In this document: positions 9,147-18,176 of the stretch, piece by piece | Layout: each line of letters begins with the position of its first letter | How positions within the stretch are numbered: the first letter of the stretch is position 1 | DNA from: Planctomicrobium piriforme | Lineage (GTDB): Bacteria > Planctomycetota > Planctomycetia > Pirellulales > UBA1268 | DNA: 48,612 bases | Direction: 5' to 3' | Assembly: GCA_945871035.1 (NCBI GenBank) | Contig: CAMBUD010000010.1 | Location: 1 to 48,612, forward strand | Translations under genes and position numbers: made by a program | The notes under the pieces: generated by a model | The model's input: the letters and a program-made list of their open reading frames with translations, nothing else | Told to the model about the DNA's origin: nothing | Database searches by the model: none

Positions 9147-9941
9147 TTAATGTTCCCGCCTTGGCGTATCCTTCCGCCGCAGCACTCTAGCGCTCTGGCT
9201 CTCTTCGGCTATCGCAGGTGACTTTCCTCCTAAAAATACTGCTGCGCCGCACAGCCCAATAGCAGCTCCAAAAGCTACGTCGCTGGGATAATGTGCCGAC
9301 GTGACGATTCGCTGGACAGCCGCACACATTGCCAACCCCCAAAAGAGCGGAATGCCGCGGGGATATTTCCAGCCTAGGGCCGCAGCCAAACCCGCCGCCA
9401 CGGCGGCATGGCCGGATGGAAAGCTCTGCAGGTTAGCGCGGGAGTGATCGCCGGTGACTGTGGCCAGTGCTGCTGTACCAAATGTGCTGAAAACGGACGA
9501 CTGCAGGGCAAGATCGCTTGCCCGAGGACGGACTCTTAAAACGAGAAGCTTTATGCAATCAACAATCAACCCACCTGTATACGCAGACCCAATCATGCGG
9601 AGAAAGTTTTGCTGGCACGTTGACGGCTGACAAGAGGGCCAGCGCATAGCCGGCCACCGCAGCGATGGCAGCATGAGCAACGGATCGAGCACAAGTGCCA
9701 CTAACAATAGAACCGCTACCCCCAGCCCATGTGCAAAAACCTCAGAAAAGTTTATGAGCCGCATGAGCTCGCCCGGGATATGTGATCTCTCTTGCTTGAG
9801 CCACTGCGCCACCGGCAGGTCGATAAAAAGCGCAAGACCTGCCAGGCCAAACAGAGCGATCGCTGCTGCCAGAAGGCAGCGACGATAAATCGGCAACGCC
9901 TGGCTGCCGCTACGGACTGTGCGAGAGATGACCTTCTTCAT
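9147..9941 (-). CDS. PAP2-family membrane phosphatase
   Basis: This is a membrane phosphatase of the type-2 phosphatidic acid phosphatase family, acting on lipid or undecaprenyl phosphates at the outer face of the inner membrane. The three active-site motifs are visible: KLLVLRVRPR (KxxxxxxRP), the PSGH in SFPSGHAAVAAG, and RIVTSAHYPSD (SRxxxxxHxxxD-type, with Arg and His kept). Hydrophobic helices occur near residues 25-45, 75-92, 125-135, 178-190, 195-213 and 224-240. The N-terminus is basic. ATG at 9939-9941 has no strong ribosome binding site. The exact substrate cannot be told from sequence; UppP-like (BacA2) and PgpB-like functions are both possible. It is a monocistron between comM and the receiver gene. 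Confidence 0.88.
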   Translation of the reverse strand: MKKVISRTVRSGSQALPIYRRCLLAAAIALFGLAGLALFIDLPVAQWLKQERSHIPGELMRLINFSEVFAHGLGVAVLLLVALVLDPLLMLPSLRWPAMRWPSCQPSTCQQNFLRMIGSAYTGGLIVDCIKLLVLRVRPRASDLALQSSVFSTFGTAALATVTGDHSRANLQSFPSGHAAVAAGLAAALGWKYPRGIPLFWGLAMCAAVQRIVTSAHYPSDVAFGAAIGLCGAAVFLGGKSPAIAEESQSARVLRRKDTPRREH

Positions 9942-10109
9942 GGGCAGAGTTTTGCAGATTGCATGCCGCTGGGTCGAGTCCGCAACAGGATTTTACACCA
10001 CACACCATTATTTTAGCGTGGAGATCCTGCACTCACACAGCGTCTAAAACGAAAGAGAGCAGGACTCGATTGTGTGTCATTGTTTCGCCGAGCAGACGCC
10101 ATCACTCCA

Positions 10110-11648
10110 CTACGACCACAGGCTCCGATCGAGCAGCCGATAGTTTATGGCCTCGCTTACGTGTGCACATTCGATCTGTGTTGAATTATCCAAATCGGCT
10201 ATCGTGCGAGCCACTCGCAGAACTTTGTCGTGCGCTCGTGCTGAGAGCCCCAGATCGCTGACGGCAGCGCGTAGCAATTCAATCGTGGCCCCCTCCAGCG
10301 GGCAGAATTCTCGTATCTGGCGACTCGTCATTCTGGCATTGGACCGTGTGCCAACGCATCGAAATCGATCTGCTTGCCGTAAACGAGCCGCCAAAACGGC
10401 ATCGCGCATTTGATTGCTCGATGTACCGGTGCGCGTGGCAGCCAACTCACGGAAGGGCACTGCTGGCACTTCCAATTGAATATCAATTCGATCGAGTAGG
10501 GGTCCAGAAATCTTTCCCATGTAGCGTTCGACCTGCGGGACCGTGCAATGGCACTCGCGTCGCGGATCGCCCCGGTATCCACACGGACAGGGATTCAACG
10601 CCGCAATCAACATAAAATCTGCCGGAAACTGCGTGCTCGATTTTGCACGACTGATGGTGATGCTACCGTCTTCCAGAGGTTGACGCAGCACCTCAAGGGT
10701 GCGCCTATTAAACTCAGGAAGTTCGTCGAGAAACAGCACTCCGTTGTGTGCAAGACTAATTTCACCAGGCATTGGAATCGATCGGCCGCCGACGAGTCCA
10801 GCCTCGCTGATCGTATGATGCGGCGCGCGAAAGGGACGGGCTGCGAGAAGAGGCTGGCCTGCCGACAGCAAGCCCAATGCGCTGTAGACCCGCGTTGTTT
10901 CTATCGATTCGGCGGCTGAGAGTAGGGGCAGAATTGTTGGAATGCGTTTGGCAAGCATCGTCTTACCACCGCCCGGTGGACCGAGTAATGCCACGTTATG
11001 TTGCCCTGCAGCGGCAACGCAGAGGGCACGCTTTGCTGCCTCCTGGCCACGCACATCAGAAAAATCAACGTCGTAGACTGCAAACCGATCCAACCACTCC
11101 ATGACACGTGGTGGCGTACGAGGAATGATCAGCTTTCCAGAAAAGAAATCGACTGCTTCTAGCAGCGAAGACACAGGAATGATCTCAATCTCCTCCACGA
11201 CAGCGGCTTCAGTTGCGCTGGCTGTCGGCACTACCATGCCGCGCAGTTTCTGCTGACGTGCAAGTGAGATTGCCATTGACAGTGTGCCACGTGCCGGCCG
11301 CGTCATACCCTCCAGTGAAAGTTCGCCAACCACGGCATATTCATTGAATCGTTCAGTAGAGATTTGACCGCTACCGGCAAGAATGCCCAATGTAATCGGT
11401 AGATCAAACGTAGCGGCCTGCTTGGGCAGTTCGGCCGGTGCAAGGTTTACGACAATGCGGTCATTTGGCCGACTAAAGCCAGAATTGACCATGGCCCGTG
11501 CCACGCGGTGGGTGCTTTCGCGGATGGCTGCATCGGGCAGGCCCACAACAACAGTCGTGGGCAGCGCCCCGGCCGATACATCAACCTCAACTTCCACTGG
11601 CACCGCATCTATTCCAAAAAGCGAAAACGTCTGTAATCGTGCGAGCAT
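10110..11648 (-). CDS. comM: YifB/ComM family Mg-chelatase-like AAA+ ATPase
   Basis: ComM is a hexameric helicase that promotes branch migration during natural transformation; in bacteria without known competence its role is open. The N-terminal ChlI-type domain starts at MLARLQTFSLFGIDAVPVEV and includes VVVGLPDAAIRES. The AAA+ module has Walker A GPPGGGKTMLAKR and Walker B VLFLDELPEF. The Cys-rich segment NPCPCGYRGDPRRECHC is a family signature. The C-terminal lid domain ends NYRLLDRSLWS. ATG at 11648 is preceded by AAAGGA 8 nt upstream, so 512 aa is preferred over a 26-residue extension. It is divergent from the S46 peptidase gene, with a 208-bp shared upstream region. Confidence 0.93.
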   Translation of the reverse strand: MLARLQTFSLFGIDAVPVEVEVDVSAGALPTTVVVGLPDAAIRESTHRVARAMVNSGFSRPNDRIVVNLAPAELPKQAATFDLPITLGILAGSGQISTERFNEYAVVGELSLEGMTRPARGTLSMAISLARQQKLRGMVVPTASATEAAVVEEIEIIPVSSLLEAVDFFSGKLIIPRTPPRVMEWLDRFAVYDVDFSDVRGQEAAKRALCVAAAGQHNVALLGPPGGGKTMLAKRIPTILPLLSAAESIETTRVYSALGLLSAGQPLLAARPFRAPHHTISEAGLVGGRSIPMPGEISLAHNGVLFLDELPEFNRRTLEVLRQPLEDGSITISRAKSSTQFPADFMLIAALNPCPCGYRGDPRRECHCTVPQVERYMGKISGPLLDRIDIQLEVPAVPFRELAATRTGTSSNQMRDAVLAARLRQADRFRCVGTRSNARMTSRQIREFCPLEGATIELLRAAVSDLGLSARAHDKVLRVARTIADLDNSTQIECAHVSEAINYRLLDRSLWS

Positions 11649-11856
11649 GGCAACAATCCTTTCGATGCGTGCGAGAAGTGCAGTCTCCGGTCGCGAATGC
11701 CACGACCGGCTCCTACTACTATACATGCGTTCATATATTATGCAAAGGCGGGCACCGCTCTCTCTTGCAGCACTTGGGCTGTGGCAAATTGTCTGCTATG
11801 AAAAACCTATCTGAAGTCTCAAAACGATCGCTTTTATGCCTAACGGAGAGGGCCCG

Positions 11857-14067
11857 ATGACTTTACGCCGACTGCGCTACCCATTCACCGCGGTGCAGGT
11901 GGGGCCCGCGCTGGCCGTCCTACTGGCAACATTCGTTGCCAGCTTTTCCGAATCGCAGTTGCCGGCCGATGAAGGCATGTGGCTCTTCAACCATCCACCG
12001 TGCGTGCGATTGGAAGAAAAGTATGGGGTAACACTCACGCCTAGTTGGCTCCTGCACCTGCAGCAGTCGTCTGTACGATTCAACTCCGGTGGATCGGGAT
12101 CGTTTGTTTCAGCCAATGGTCTGGTTCTCACTAACCACCATGTCGGTGCTGACAGCCTGCAAAAACTTGGCGATGCATCGCACAACTACTACCGGGATGG
12201 TTTTATGGCGAACTCTCCTCAGGACGAAGTTCCCTGCCACGATCTAGAACTCAATGTGTTGATCTCAATCACGGATGTGACGGCAAGAGTGCAGGCCGCA
12301 GTTGCACCAGGGCTAGAGGCCAACGCGGCGTTTGCTGCGCGGCGTAGGGTGATGGCTGAAATTGAAAAAGAATCTCTCTTAAGTACGGGGCTACGCAGTG
12401 ACACCGTCACGCTCTATCAGGGTGGGCAATACCATCTCTATCGATCCAAGAAATACACCGATGTTCGACTGGTCTTTGCGCCCGAGCAACAGATCGCTTT
12501 TTTTGGTGGCGATGCGGATAACTTTGAGTTTCCACGCTTCAACCTCGACATTTGCTTTTTTCGTGCCTATGAGAACGGACTGCCAGCAAAAGTGGCACAC
12601 CACTTAGCGTGGAGCAGACAACCGATCGCCAATGGCGATTTAGTATTTGTTTCGGGTCATCCCGGACACACTGATCGGGCTAACACAATCAGCGAGTTGA
12701 TTGCCATGCGTGACCATCAGATCCCGTTTTCGCTTGCCGTTCTGCATCGGTTGGAAGTGATGCTCACTGCCTACAGCGCAAAAGGGCCAGAGCAGGCCCG
12801 ACAGGCGATGGGTGAACTTTTTGGCGTGCAAAACAGTCGTAAAGCACGGGAGGGATTATTAGCTGGTCTGCTCGATCCAGCAATTATGAGGCGTCGACAA
12901 GCGCGCGAACACACCCTACGCGAGAGCGCTTCAGAGCAGGAAACTGTCTCGCCATGGAATCGGATCGCACAGGCACAGGCTGACAGCGATCGGGTGGCAA
13001 CGCGATACCGTCTGCTCGAAGCAGCGACCGGATTCAATAGTCAATATTTTTTAAATGCCCGAACGATCCTTCGAGCAGCCGCGGAATTTGCAAAGCCCAA
13101 CGGCGATCGCCTGCGTGAGTACCGTGACTCCAATCGTGAATCGTTGGAATTACAACTGTTTTCAAAAGAACCGATTTACGATGCGTTTGAGATTGTGAAG
13201 CTGACAGATTCTCTTACCTTTCTGGTCACTTCCTTGGGTGCAGACGACCCAATGGTGCAAGCAGTGATGTGCGGGCAGTCGCCGCAGCAACGGGCAGAAG
13301 AACTTGTGCAGGGCACAACGCTTGGGCACCGCTCGCTTGGGTCCCATTCTATTGGGTCCGAGGAGTCGATTGTCGCAGACACTCGTCGGCTGCTTATGGA
13401 TGGAGGTACGCCAGCCGTTGCCGCTTCAGATGATCCGATGATTGTCCTTGCGCGATTCGTTGATGCCGACGCACGCGCAGCGCGACAGGTCATCGAAGCT
13501 TCTAGTGAAATCAAACAACAATCCCACGCCGAGATCGGGCGGGCGATCTTTTTGCGTGAGGGTACGGCGGTCTATCCTGATGCAACGTTCACGCTTCGGC
13601 TAGCATACGGAACGGTGCGAGGGGTCCCGGAAAAAAGCAGTCCTCGCGTTGCGAAAGCAGACGGACTGCAAGAAGATGGCTTCGTTACCACAACTTTTTC
13701 TGGTCTCTTTGAGCGGGCTACCGCGCAGCGCAACACGCCGCCTTTTCATCTGCCCGATCGTTGGAAATCGCTACTGCCACGCCTCGAGCACGATGAGACT
13801 TTTTTAAAGACACCGCTGAATTTTATTTCCACGGTTGATATCATTGGTGGCAACTCAGGCAGTCCGGTGGTGAACCGTGACGGCAAACTCGTAGGCCTCA
13901 TCTTTGACGGCAATATCGACTCACTCGTACTTGATATTATGTACGATGACACACGTGCGCGTGCAGTGTCGGTCGCTGCAGTCGGTATCATTGCTGCGCT
14001 GCGTCAGGTGTACGATGCTACTCCTCTTCTTCGTGAAATCGATAATGCTTCAGGCAGCTCTGATTAA
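11857..14067 (+). CDS. S46-family dipeptidyl-peptidase (DPP7/DPP11-like), secreted
   Basis: This family releases dipeptides from peptide N-termini, in the periplasm or at the cell surface. ATG at 11857 is preceded by GGAGAGGG, giving 736 aa, near the family length of about 700. An N-terminal hydrophobic segment (VGPALAVLLATFVASFSESQ) is a signal peptide. Chymotrypsin-fold active-site parts are seen: His in LTNHHVGADSL, an Asp in GGDADNFEFPRFN, and the nucleophile Ser in GGNSGSPVVNRDG. DEGMWLFN near the mature N-terminus is typical of the family. Whether it prefers hydrophobic (DPP7) or acidic (DPP11) P1 residues cannot be told here, because I cannot place the S1-pocket residue without an alignment. 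Confidence 0.93.
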   Translation: MTLRRLRYPFTAVQVGPALAVLLATFVASFSESQLPADEGMWLFNHPPCVRLEEKYGVTLTPSWLLHLQQSSVRFNSGGSGSFVSANGLVLTNHHVGADSLQKLGDASHNYYRDGFMANSPQDEVPCHDLELNVLISITDVTARVQAAVAPGLEANAAFAARRRVMAEIEKESLLSTGLRSDTVTLYQGGQYHLYRSKKYTDVRLVFAPEQQIAFFGGDADNFEFPRFNLDICFFRAYENGLPAKVAHHLAWSRQPIANGDLVFVSGHPGHTDRANTISELIAMRDHQIPFSLAVLHRLEVMLTAYSAKGPEQARQAMGELFGVQNSRKAREGLLAGLLDPAIMRRRQAREHTLRESASEQETVSPWNRIAQAQADSDRVATRYRLLEAATGFNSQYFLNARTILRAAAEFAKPNGDRLREYRDSNRESLELQLFSKEPIYDAFEIVKLTDSLTFLVTSLGADDPMVQAVMCGQSPQQRAEELVQGTTLGHRSLGSHSIGSEESIVADTRRLLMDGGTPAVAASDDPMIVLARFVDADARAARQVIEASSEIKQQSHAEIGRAIFLREGTAVYPDATFTLRLAYGTVRGVPEKSSPRVAKADGLQEDGFVTTTFSGLFERATAQRNTPPFHLPDRWKSLLPRLEHDETFLKTPLNFISTVDIIGGNSGSPVVNRDGKLVGLIFDGNIDSLVLDIMYDDTRARAVSVAAVGIIAALRQVYDATPLLREIDNASGSSD

Positions 14068-14151
14068 AGGTGTCGCTCTAAGAATCGGCACGGCTATCGC
14101 ATTGCCTCTGTGCTATTATGAGTGGACTCAAGAGAAGTATTCTTTGAATCA

Positions 14152-14183
14152 ACTGCCACTGTAGCCCGACTGCCACTGTAGCC
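14152..14183 (+). repeat. Exact 15-nt tandem direct repeat
   Basis: ACTGCCACTGTAGCC occurs at 14152-14166 and again at 14169-14183, with a 2-nt spacer and 17-nt period. It lies in the 128-bp gap between the S46 peptidase and the DUF1080 gene, ending 12 nt before the latter's start codon. Replication slippage is the simplest explanation. Confidence 0.9.
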
Positions 14184-14195
14184 AAGGGTGTCAAC

Positions 14196-14972
14196 ATGAA
14201 ACGGCAATCACACCGACTCACCTGGACATTGAGTTGTCTTATGAACAACGGCATGACAACTGCCGCCATGCTAGCCGTGCTGCTGATCGGCATGGAACAG
14301 CACGTGGCAGCCGATCCGCCAACAGTCGCACCACCATCGAAGGTTATGAAAAAGACTGCGCAGGCTGCTGCACCAATCAGTCAGCCAGGAATCGAGTGGC
14401 GATCACTATTTGACGGCCAGGATCTGGGCAGTTGGAAGTCGACTCCGTTTGGTGGGGAAGGGGATGTGGTTGTTGATAAAGGATCGATTCGGATTGCGAT
14501 GGGATCTGACATGAGCGGCATCACATGGAGTGGGGAATTTCCCCAGCAGAATTATGAATTTGCCCTTGATGCACAACGGATTGAGGGTAACGACTTCTTC
14601 TGCGGTCTAACCTTTCCAGTCGGTGAGAACCCCTGCAGTTTAATTGTTGGCGGCTGGGGTGGAGGCGTTGTGGGCCTTTCCAGTATCGATGGCCACGACG
14701 CAGCCAATAACCAAACCTCACTGTGTCTCGAGTTTGAAAAGTCTCGCTGGTATGCAGTCAGAATCTGCGTGACTTCTGAGCGGATTGAGTGTTTTCTTGA
14801 TGACAAGAAAGTAATCGATCAACCGCTTACAAACCACACACTCTCCATTCGCGATGAAGTGACGCTTTCGAAACCACTGGGAATCGCAACCTATGCGACC
14901 ACGGCCGGTTTAAAAAATATCCGCTGGCGGCCACTGCCGACGGCCAACAGCAATGGTTTGGAAAAACCGTAA
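14196..14972 (+). CDS. DUF1080 (3-keto-disaccharide hydrolase-like) secreted protein
   Basis: The product is 258 aa. AAGGGTG lies before the ATG at 14196. A long N-terminal hydrophobic region at about residues 13-35, followed by AADPP, fits a signal peptide. The mature part begins with the DUF1080 hallmark WRSLFDGQDLGSWK, then beta-strands typical of a concanavalin-like jelly roll, and ends with GLKNIRWRPL, the usual last strand. This domain is greatly expanded in planctomycetes; some members hydrolyse 3-keto-glucosides, others have no known function. It could be an extracytoplasmic sugar hydrolase or binding protein. The convergent gap to the next gene (14973-15134) contains a small hairpin, described separately. 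Confidence 0.85.
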   Translation: MKRQSHRLTWTLSCLMNNGMTTAAMLAVLLIGMEQHVAADPPTVAPPSKVMKKTAQAAAPISQPGIEWRSLFDGQDLGSWKSTPFGGEGDVVVDKGSIRIAMGSDMSGITWSGEFPQQNYEFALDAQRIEGNDFFCGLTFPVGENPCSLIVGGWGGGVVGLSSIDGHDAANNQTSLCLEFEKSRWYAVRICVTSERIECFLDDKKVIDQPLTNHTLSIRDEVTLSKPLGIATYATTAGLKNIRWRPLPTANSNGLEKP

Positions 14973-15023
14973 CCGAAGGAATCGTCACGGTTTTCGCTTT
15001 GACGCCTGGATGCCTTGGTGAAT

Positions 15024-15038
15024 ACTCGCTAGGCGAGT
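15024..15038. other. Small perfect hairpin in a convergent gap
   Basis: ACTCGC and GCGAGT form a 6-bp stem around a 3-nt loop between the 3' ends of the DUF1080 gene and the BMC dehydrogenase gene. No T-tract follows on either strand, so a terminator role is possible but weakly supported. Confidence 0.3.
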
Positions 15039-15134
15039 CGCAATGGGAGCTGATTATGCCGTCCGTGCTGGCCTGACTGATCGATTGGCTACAGGCAGGA
15101 TCGCGCTTCAGAGCCGGCCACGCGAGTCGATTCA

Positions 15135-16073
15135 TTAGCCAGACACGCCACCGAAAACTTGGTTAAGTGTTTCCTGAAGAATACCAGCGCTGCGTTTGAG
15201 CCCCTGCATCTCTTTCGGCCAGAGTTCTATTTCGATTATCCGTTCGGCTCCCATCCGCGAAACCACCGTTGGCACTGATAGCGCCACGTTCCGCAGTCCG
15301 TAAGCACCGGTTAGTACCGTTGAAACGGGAAGCACACGCTTGCTATCCAGCGCAATCGCATGGATTACTTCAGCGATTGATACACCAACCGCAAAGCCGG
15401 CGCCTGTTTTCTTTTTAATCATCTCCGCACCAGACGTCTTCGCACGTTGAAAGACATCCTGTCCGAGCTTTGGAGTGTAGCCGGGGTATTTTTCCAGCGG
15501 TAATCCAGCAATGCTTGCACTGCTCCAGACTGGCACCATGCTGTCGCCGTGTTCGCCAATGATCATGGCAGCCACTTGTGTGGCTGGGGCTTTGAGGTTC
15601 ATTGCCAACAAACTCCGAAAGCGGAGCGTGTCGAGCAACGTGCCAAGACCAATCACGTGGCCGTTGGGCAACCCCAGATCTTTTTCAGCCATAAACGTGA
15701 GAATGTCGACAGGATTGCTGACGACAAGAACGATCGCGTCTGTTCGCAGACCCTGGCTTTTAATCGAATCGAGAATTCCACCGAAAAGTTCTACGTTCCG
15801 ATTGATCAGCGCCAGTCGACTCTCATCGGGCTTACGTCTCAACCCTGCTGTAATGCAGATCAGGTCAGCATCAGCAAGATCGGCGTAGCCACCGGCGTGG
15901 ATAACCTGATCAGCAATAGCAGATGTACCGTGGAGCATGTCAAGAGCCTGGCCGTCGGCTAAATCAACATTTGCATCAACGATCACAATCTCGTGGACGA
16001 TCCCGCCAAGTTGCAGGGCAAAACCTGCCGAAGAGCCGACAATGCCACCACCACCAATAATGCCAACCTTCAT
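15135..16073 (-). CDS. BMC-associated lactate/malate dehydrogenase family protein
   Basis: This is the last gene of the microcompartment operon. The 312-aa product has the NAD-binding GIIGGGGIVGSSAG at the N-terminus, Asp34 of IVDANVD to bind the NAD ribose, the Asn in VSNPVDILT, and the catalytic His in IGEHGDSMVPVW. In the PVM pathway this enzyme is thought to balance NAD/NADH with lactate and pyruvate. However, the residue that sets substrate choice reads Arg80 in AGLRRKPDESR. Family knowledge puts Gln there in lactate dehydrogenases (QKPGETR) and Arg in malate dehydrogenases (RKPGMSR), so malate/oxaloacetate preference is plausible. The aldolase stop is 31 nt upstream. The ATG is preceded by AAAGG. 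Confidence 0.92.
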   Translation of the reverse strand: MKVGIIGGGGIVGSSAGFALQLGGIVHEIVIVDANVDLADGQALDMLHGTSAIADQVIHAGGYADLADADLICITAGLRRKPDESRLALINRNVELFGGILDSIKSQGLRTDAIVLVVSNPVDILTFMAEKDLGLPNGHVIGLGTLLDTLRFRSLLAMNLKAPATQVAAMIIGEHGDSMVPVWSSASIAGLPLEKYPGYTPKLGQDVFQRAKTSGAEMIKKKTGAGFAVGVSIAEVIHAIALDSKRVLPVSTVLTGAYGLRNVALSVPTVVSRMGAERIIEIELWPKEMQGLKRSAGILQETLNQVFGGVSG

Positions 16074-16104
16074 CGAGGGTCGCCTTTCATAATGCGCAGA
16101 CGCA

Positions 16105-17022
16105 TCAAGCTGCCGAGATGCCTAACTCTCTGCAAACCTGCTCCGTAACTGTTTTAATAATCATCTCGTAGTCGACGCCTGCGGCAGCAGCTGGGCTGGG
16201 GTGTTGTGAAGAAGGGCCCATTGGTGGCGGCGCATCAAATGCTTTTCTATTGACGCCAGCATTGCCCCAGCTCGAACGAAAGACATCGTTGGCACAGATG
16301 TCACAATTCTCCATCGATTTATCGAGCCGCGGATCGGTAAATCCCCACTTCTGTTTCAATTCAAGCAGCTCGCGAGTTTCTTGCGCCGAGAGATAGCTCA
16401 CCCGTCCTAAATCTTTCGCGAGCATGAGAATCCGGCAGTAGGCATCAAGAATCTCCGTCCACCAATAAGCCTTTTCTACAGTCTCGCCGAAGCTCACAGT
16501 GCCGTGATTGGCTAGAATCAACACGTTTGAATTTTTTACATAGGGCTTGACGGTGTCGGCGAATTTTTGCCCACCAGGCGTCTCGTACTTCGTGATTGGA
16601 ATATCACCAAGGAAAACCTCCACTTCCGGCAGGACGCACTGCGGAATCGGCTCCCGAGCAACAGCAAACGCGGTGGCGTGCGGAGGATGGCAGTGAACAA
16701 CGCTGTTCACATCAGAACGTTCTTTCATGATCGTCAGATGCAGCAAGACCTCACTGGAGCGTTTGCGTTGGCCGCCGATTTGGTTGCCATCCATGTCGAC
16801 AATGCAGAGGTCGGAAGGCTTCATGAAACCTTTCGAGATCATTGTCGGGGTGCACAGCACTTCATTGGGCCCAAGCCGATAGGAAATGTTGCCGTCATTG
16901 CCAGCCGCAAAGCCCTTATTATAGATGCGGCGGCCGATATCGCAGATTTCTTCCTTCAACTTGGAAAGCGGTTGTGTAGCCATTGTTTTTAAAGTTTTAG
17001 GTCCGGATGATTTGATTACCAT
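16105..17022 (-). CDS. Class II aldolase (fuculose/rhamnulose-1-phosphate type), BMC cargo
   Basis: The enzyme cleaves L-fuculose-1-P and/or L-rhamnulose-1-P to DHAP and L-lactaldehyde, the committed step of PVM compartments. The core has GNDGNISYRL (phosphate site), SSEVLLHL with the catalytic Glu, the zinc ligands in VVHCHPPHATAF and the third His in NHGTVSFG. After the roughly 255-residue catalytic domain comes a Pro/Ala/Ser linker and a C-terminal amphipathic helix (residues about 283-302, VDYEMIIKTVTEQVCREL). That is the usual form of an encapsulation peptide. ATG at 17022 has GGAGG 10 nt upstream; an internal ATG at 16983 lacks such a site. The 103-nt gap from the preceding BMC-P gene shows nothing recognisable. 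Confidence 0.93.
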   Translation of the reverse strand: MVIKSSGPKTLKTMATQPLSKLKEEICDIGRRIYNKGFAAGNDGNISYRLGPNEVLCTPTMISKGFMKPSDLCIVDMDGNQIGGQRKRSSEVLLHLTIMKERSDVNSVVHCHPPHATAFAVAREPIPQCVLPEVEVFLGDIPITKYETPGGQKFADTVKPYVKNSNVLILANHGTVSFGETVEKAYWWTEILDAYCRILMLAKDLGRVSYLSAQETRELLELKQKWGFTDPRLDKSMENCDICANDVFRSSWGNAGVNRKAFDAPPPMGPSSQHPSPAAAAGVDYEMIIKTVTEQVCRELGISAA

Positions 17023-17125
17023 GGCTGGAGAGCCTCCGAGAATCTAGGGTGTTCGTAACGATTATGGATCACATTTTGAGTTGCGGTCGGATTACGGAAA
17101 GTCTGGTTTGCAAGGCGCGGGCCGG

Positions 17126-17404
17126 TTAGGTGAAATCAAGTTTGTCGATTATCGCGGCTAGGAAGGCATCGATTGGTTTATGTTCCGGTTTAAACGGTTG
17201 TGCGGCCTCGCCCCCCTCGCTGAAAGCAACCAGTTGGCCATCGCCGGCGCCAAGAGAATCCCAGGCGACTAGCGGCTCGCCCTTGCCGTCGCCCTGTTGG
17301 AGCTCAGTGGCCGACAGTGGTACTACCATTCGCAGCACACCGCCTCGCAAGGTTGGATGACTCTGTGACAACGTCACTGTGCCGATTGTTTTGCCGATGC
17401 GCAT
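17126..17404 (-). CDS. BMC-P shell vertex protein (EutN/CcmL family), third copy
   Basis: BMC-P proteins form pentamers that cap the vertices of the polyhedral shell. The 92-aa frame starts MRIGKTIGTVTLSQSHPTLR, the canonical first strand and loop, and continues VAWDSLGAGDGQLVAFSEGG, the strongly conserved 'D.LGAG.G..V....G' turn, and ends with PIDAFLAAIIDKLDF. The ATG is 8 nt after the stop of the RpiB-like gene, so translation is probably coupled. It is one of three divergent BMC-P paralogues in this operon, a number typical of PVM loci. Confidence 0.95.
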   Translation of the reverse strand: MRIGKTIGTVTLSQSHPTLRGGVLRMVVPLSATELQQGDGKGEPLVAWDSLGAGDGQLVAFSEGGEAAQPFKPEHKPIDAFLAAIIDKLDFT

Positions 17405-17412
17405 GATTGCTT

Positions 17413-18147
17413 TCAGTGAGCGTGACCACTACAAGCGCAGGGCTTATCAGTGGAATCGTTTTGAATCGAAAACTCAGCGGGTACTGGCCCAAAATCCCGA
17501 TCAACAAAATCGATGCAGATGCGTTCCAGACTACCAATCGAGAAATGTTTTGGATCGACAATCAGTAGATTGGCAACGCAATCCTTAGCCGCTAGCAGAA
17601 GCGCGCCAGCATCGTGAGCCGATGCCGCGCGGAGACTATAAGACCGATTGGCAAGCACGACAGCTGCGGCTGGACGACCTGTCAGCAATACAGCCCGCGC
17701 ACCGTCATGGGAGGCGTGCGTAGCCATCGCTGTGATGATGTCAGTCAGCCCGGACGCCGGAAGCTGCTGGGATCCGGCCACCGCTCGTGCGATTGCAGAA
17801 CAGCGTCGAGCGGCATCTGCGTGACAATCAGCATGAGCAATCACAAAAAGTCTTGCTGCGGCGCTCGTATGCTTACTCTGGTTCCGCTGAATGAGAATGC
17901 CGGCTTCTTTAGCAAAGTCCCGTGCTGACGGGGTGATAATTGCGTGTGGCCACACGGCAACTAGCTGGGTACCGGAAGGAAGTTTCTCTAGGACGTGGAG
18001 CGTAACCACCTTATCCGTCAGATGGACCGCATCCGTATGCAGGGGCCCAGGAGAAGCGTGTGGGGCGAGATCCTGCTTCGCTATACGGCGCAGCACCTCC
18101 TCAACAATCTTTCGGATCGCATCTGGAGTCGGATGAGTGGATGCCAT
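17413..18147 (-). CDS. BMC-operon protein of unknown function with RpiB-like domain and cargo helix
   Basis: The 244-aa product is not assigned a function. Residues 9-23 (DAIRKIVEEVLRRIA) form an amphipathic helix like the N-terminal encapsulation helices of the aldehyde dehydrogenase and PduL of this operon. Residues 45-90 hold a small alpha/beta segment (ITPSARDFAKEAGI). Residues about 99-215 resemble the RpiB/LacAB sugar-phosphate isomerase fold: LFVIAHADCHADAA at the start, VLLTGRPAAAVVLANR and SLRAASAHD align without gaps with the RpiB pattern 'VLxCGTGxGxxxAANK...IRAAxxHD'. The catalytic Cys and the GTG anion-binding loop are replaced by T-G-R-P, so ordinary isomerase activity is doubtful. 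The C-terminus CACSGHAH could bind a metal. The relation to RpiB is inferred from memory of the family pattern. Confidence 0.75.
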   Translation of the reverse strand: MASTHPTPDAIRKIVEEVLRRIAKQDLAPHASPGPLHTDAVHLTDKVVTLHVLEKLPSGTQLVAVWPHAIITPSARDFAKEAGILIQRNQSKHTSAAARLFVIAHADCHADAARRCSAIARAVAGSQQLPASGLTDIITAMATHASHDGARAVLLTGRPAAAVVLANRSYSLRAASAHDAGALLLAAKDCVANLLIVDPKHFSIGSLERICIDFVDRDFGPVPAEFSIQNDSTDKPCACSGHAH

Positions 18148-18176
18148 TTGGGAAAACGCCGATCTTTCTGTCTGAG

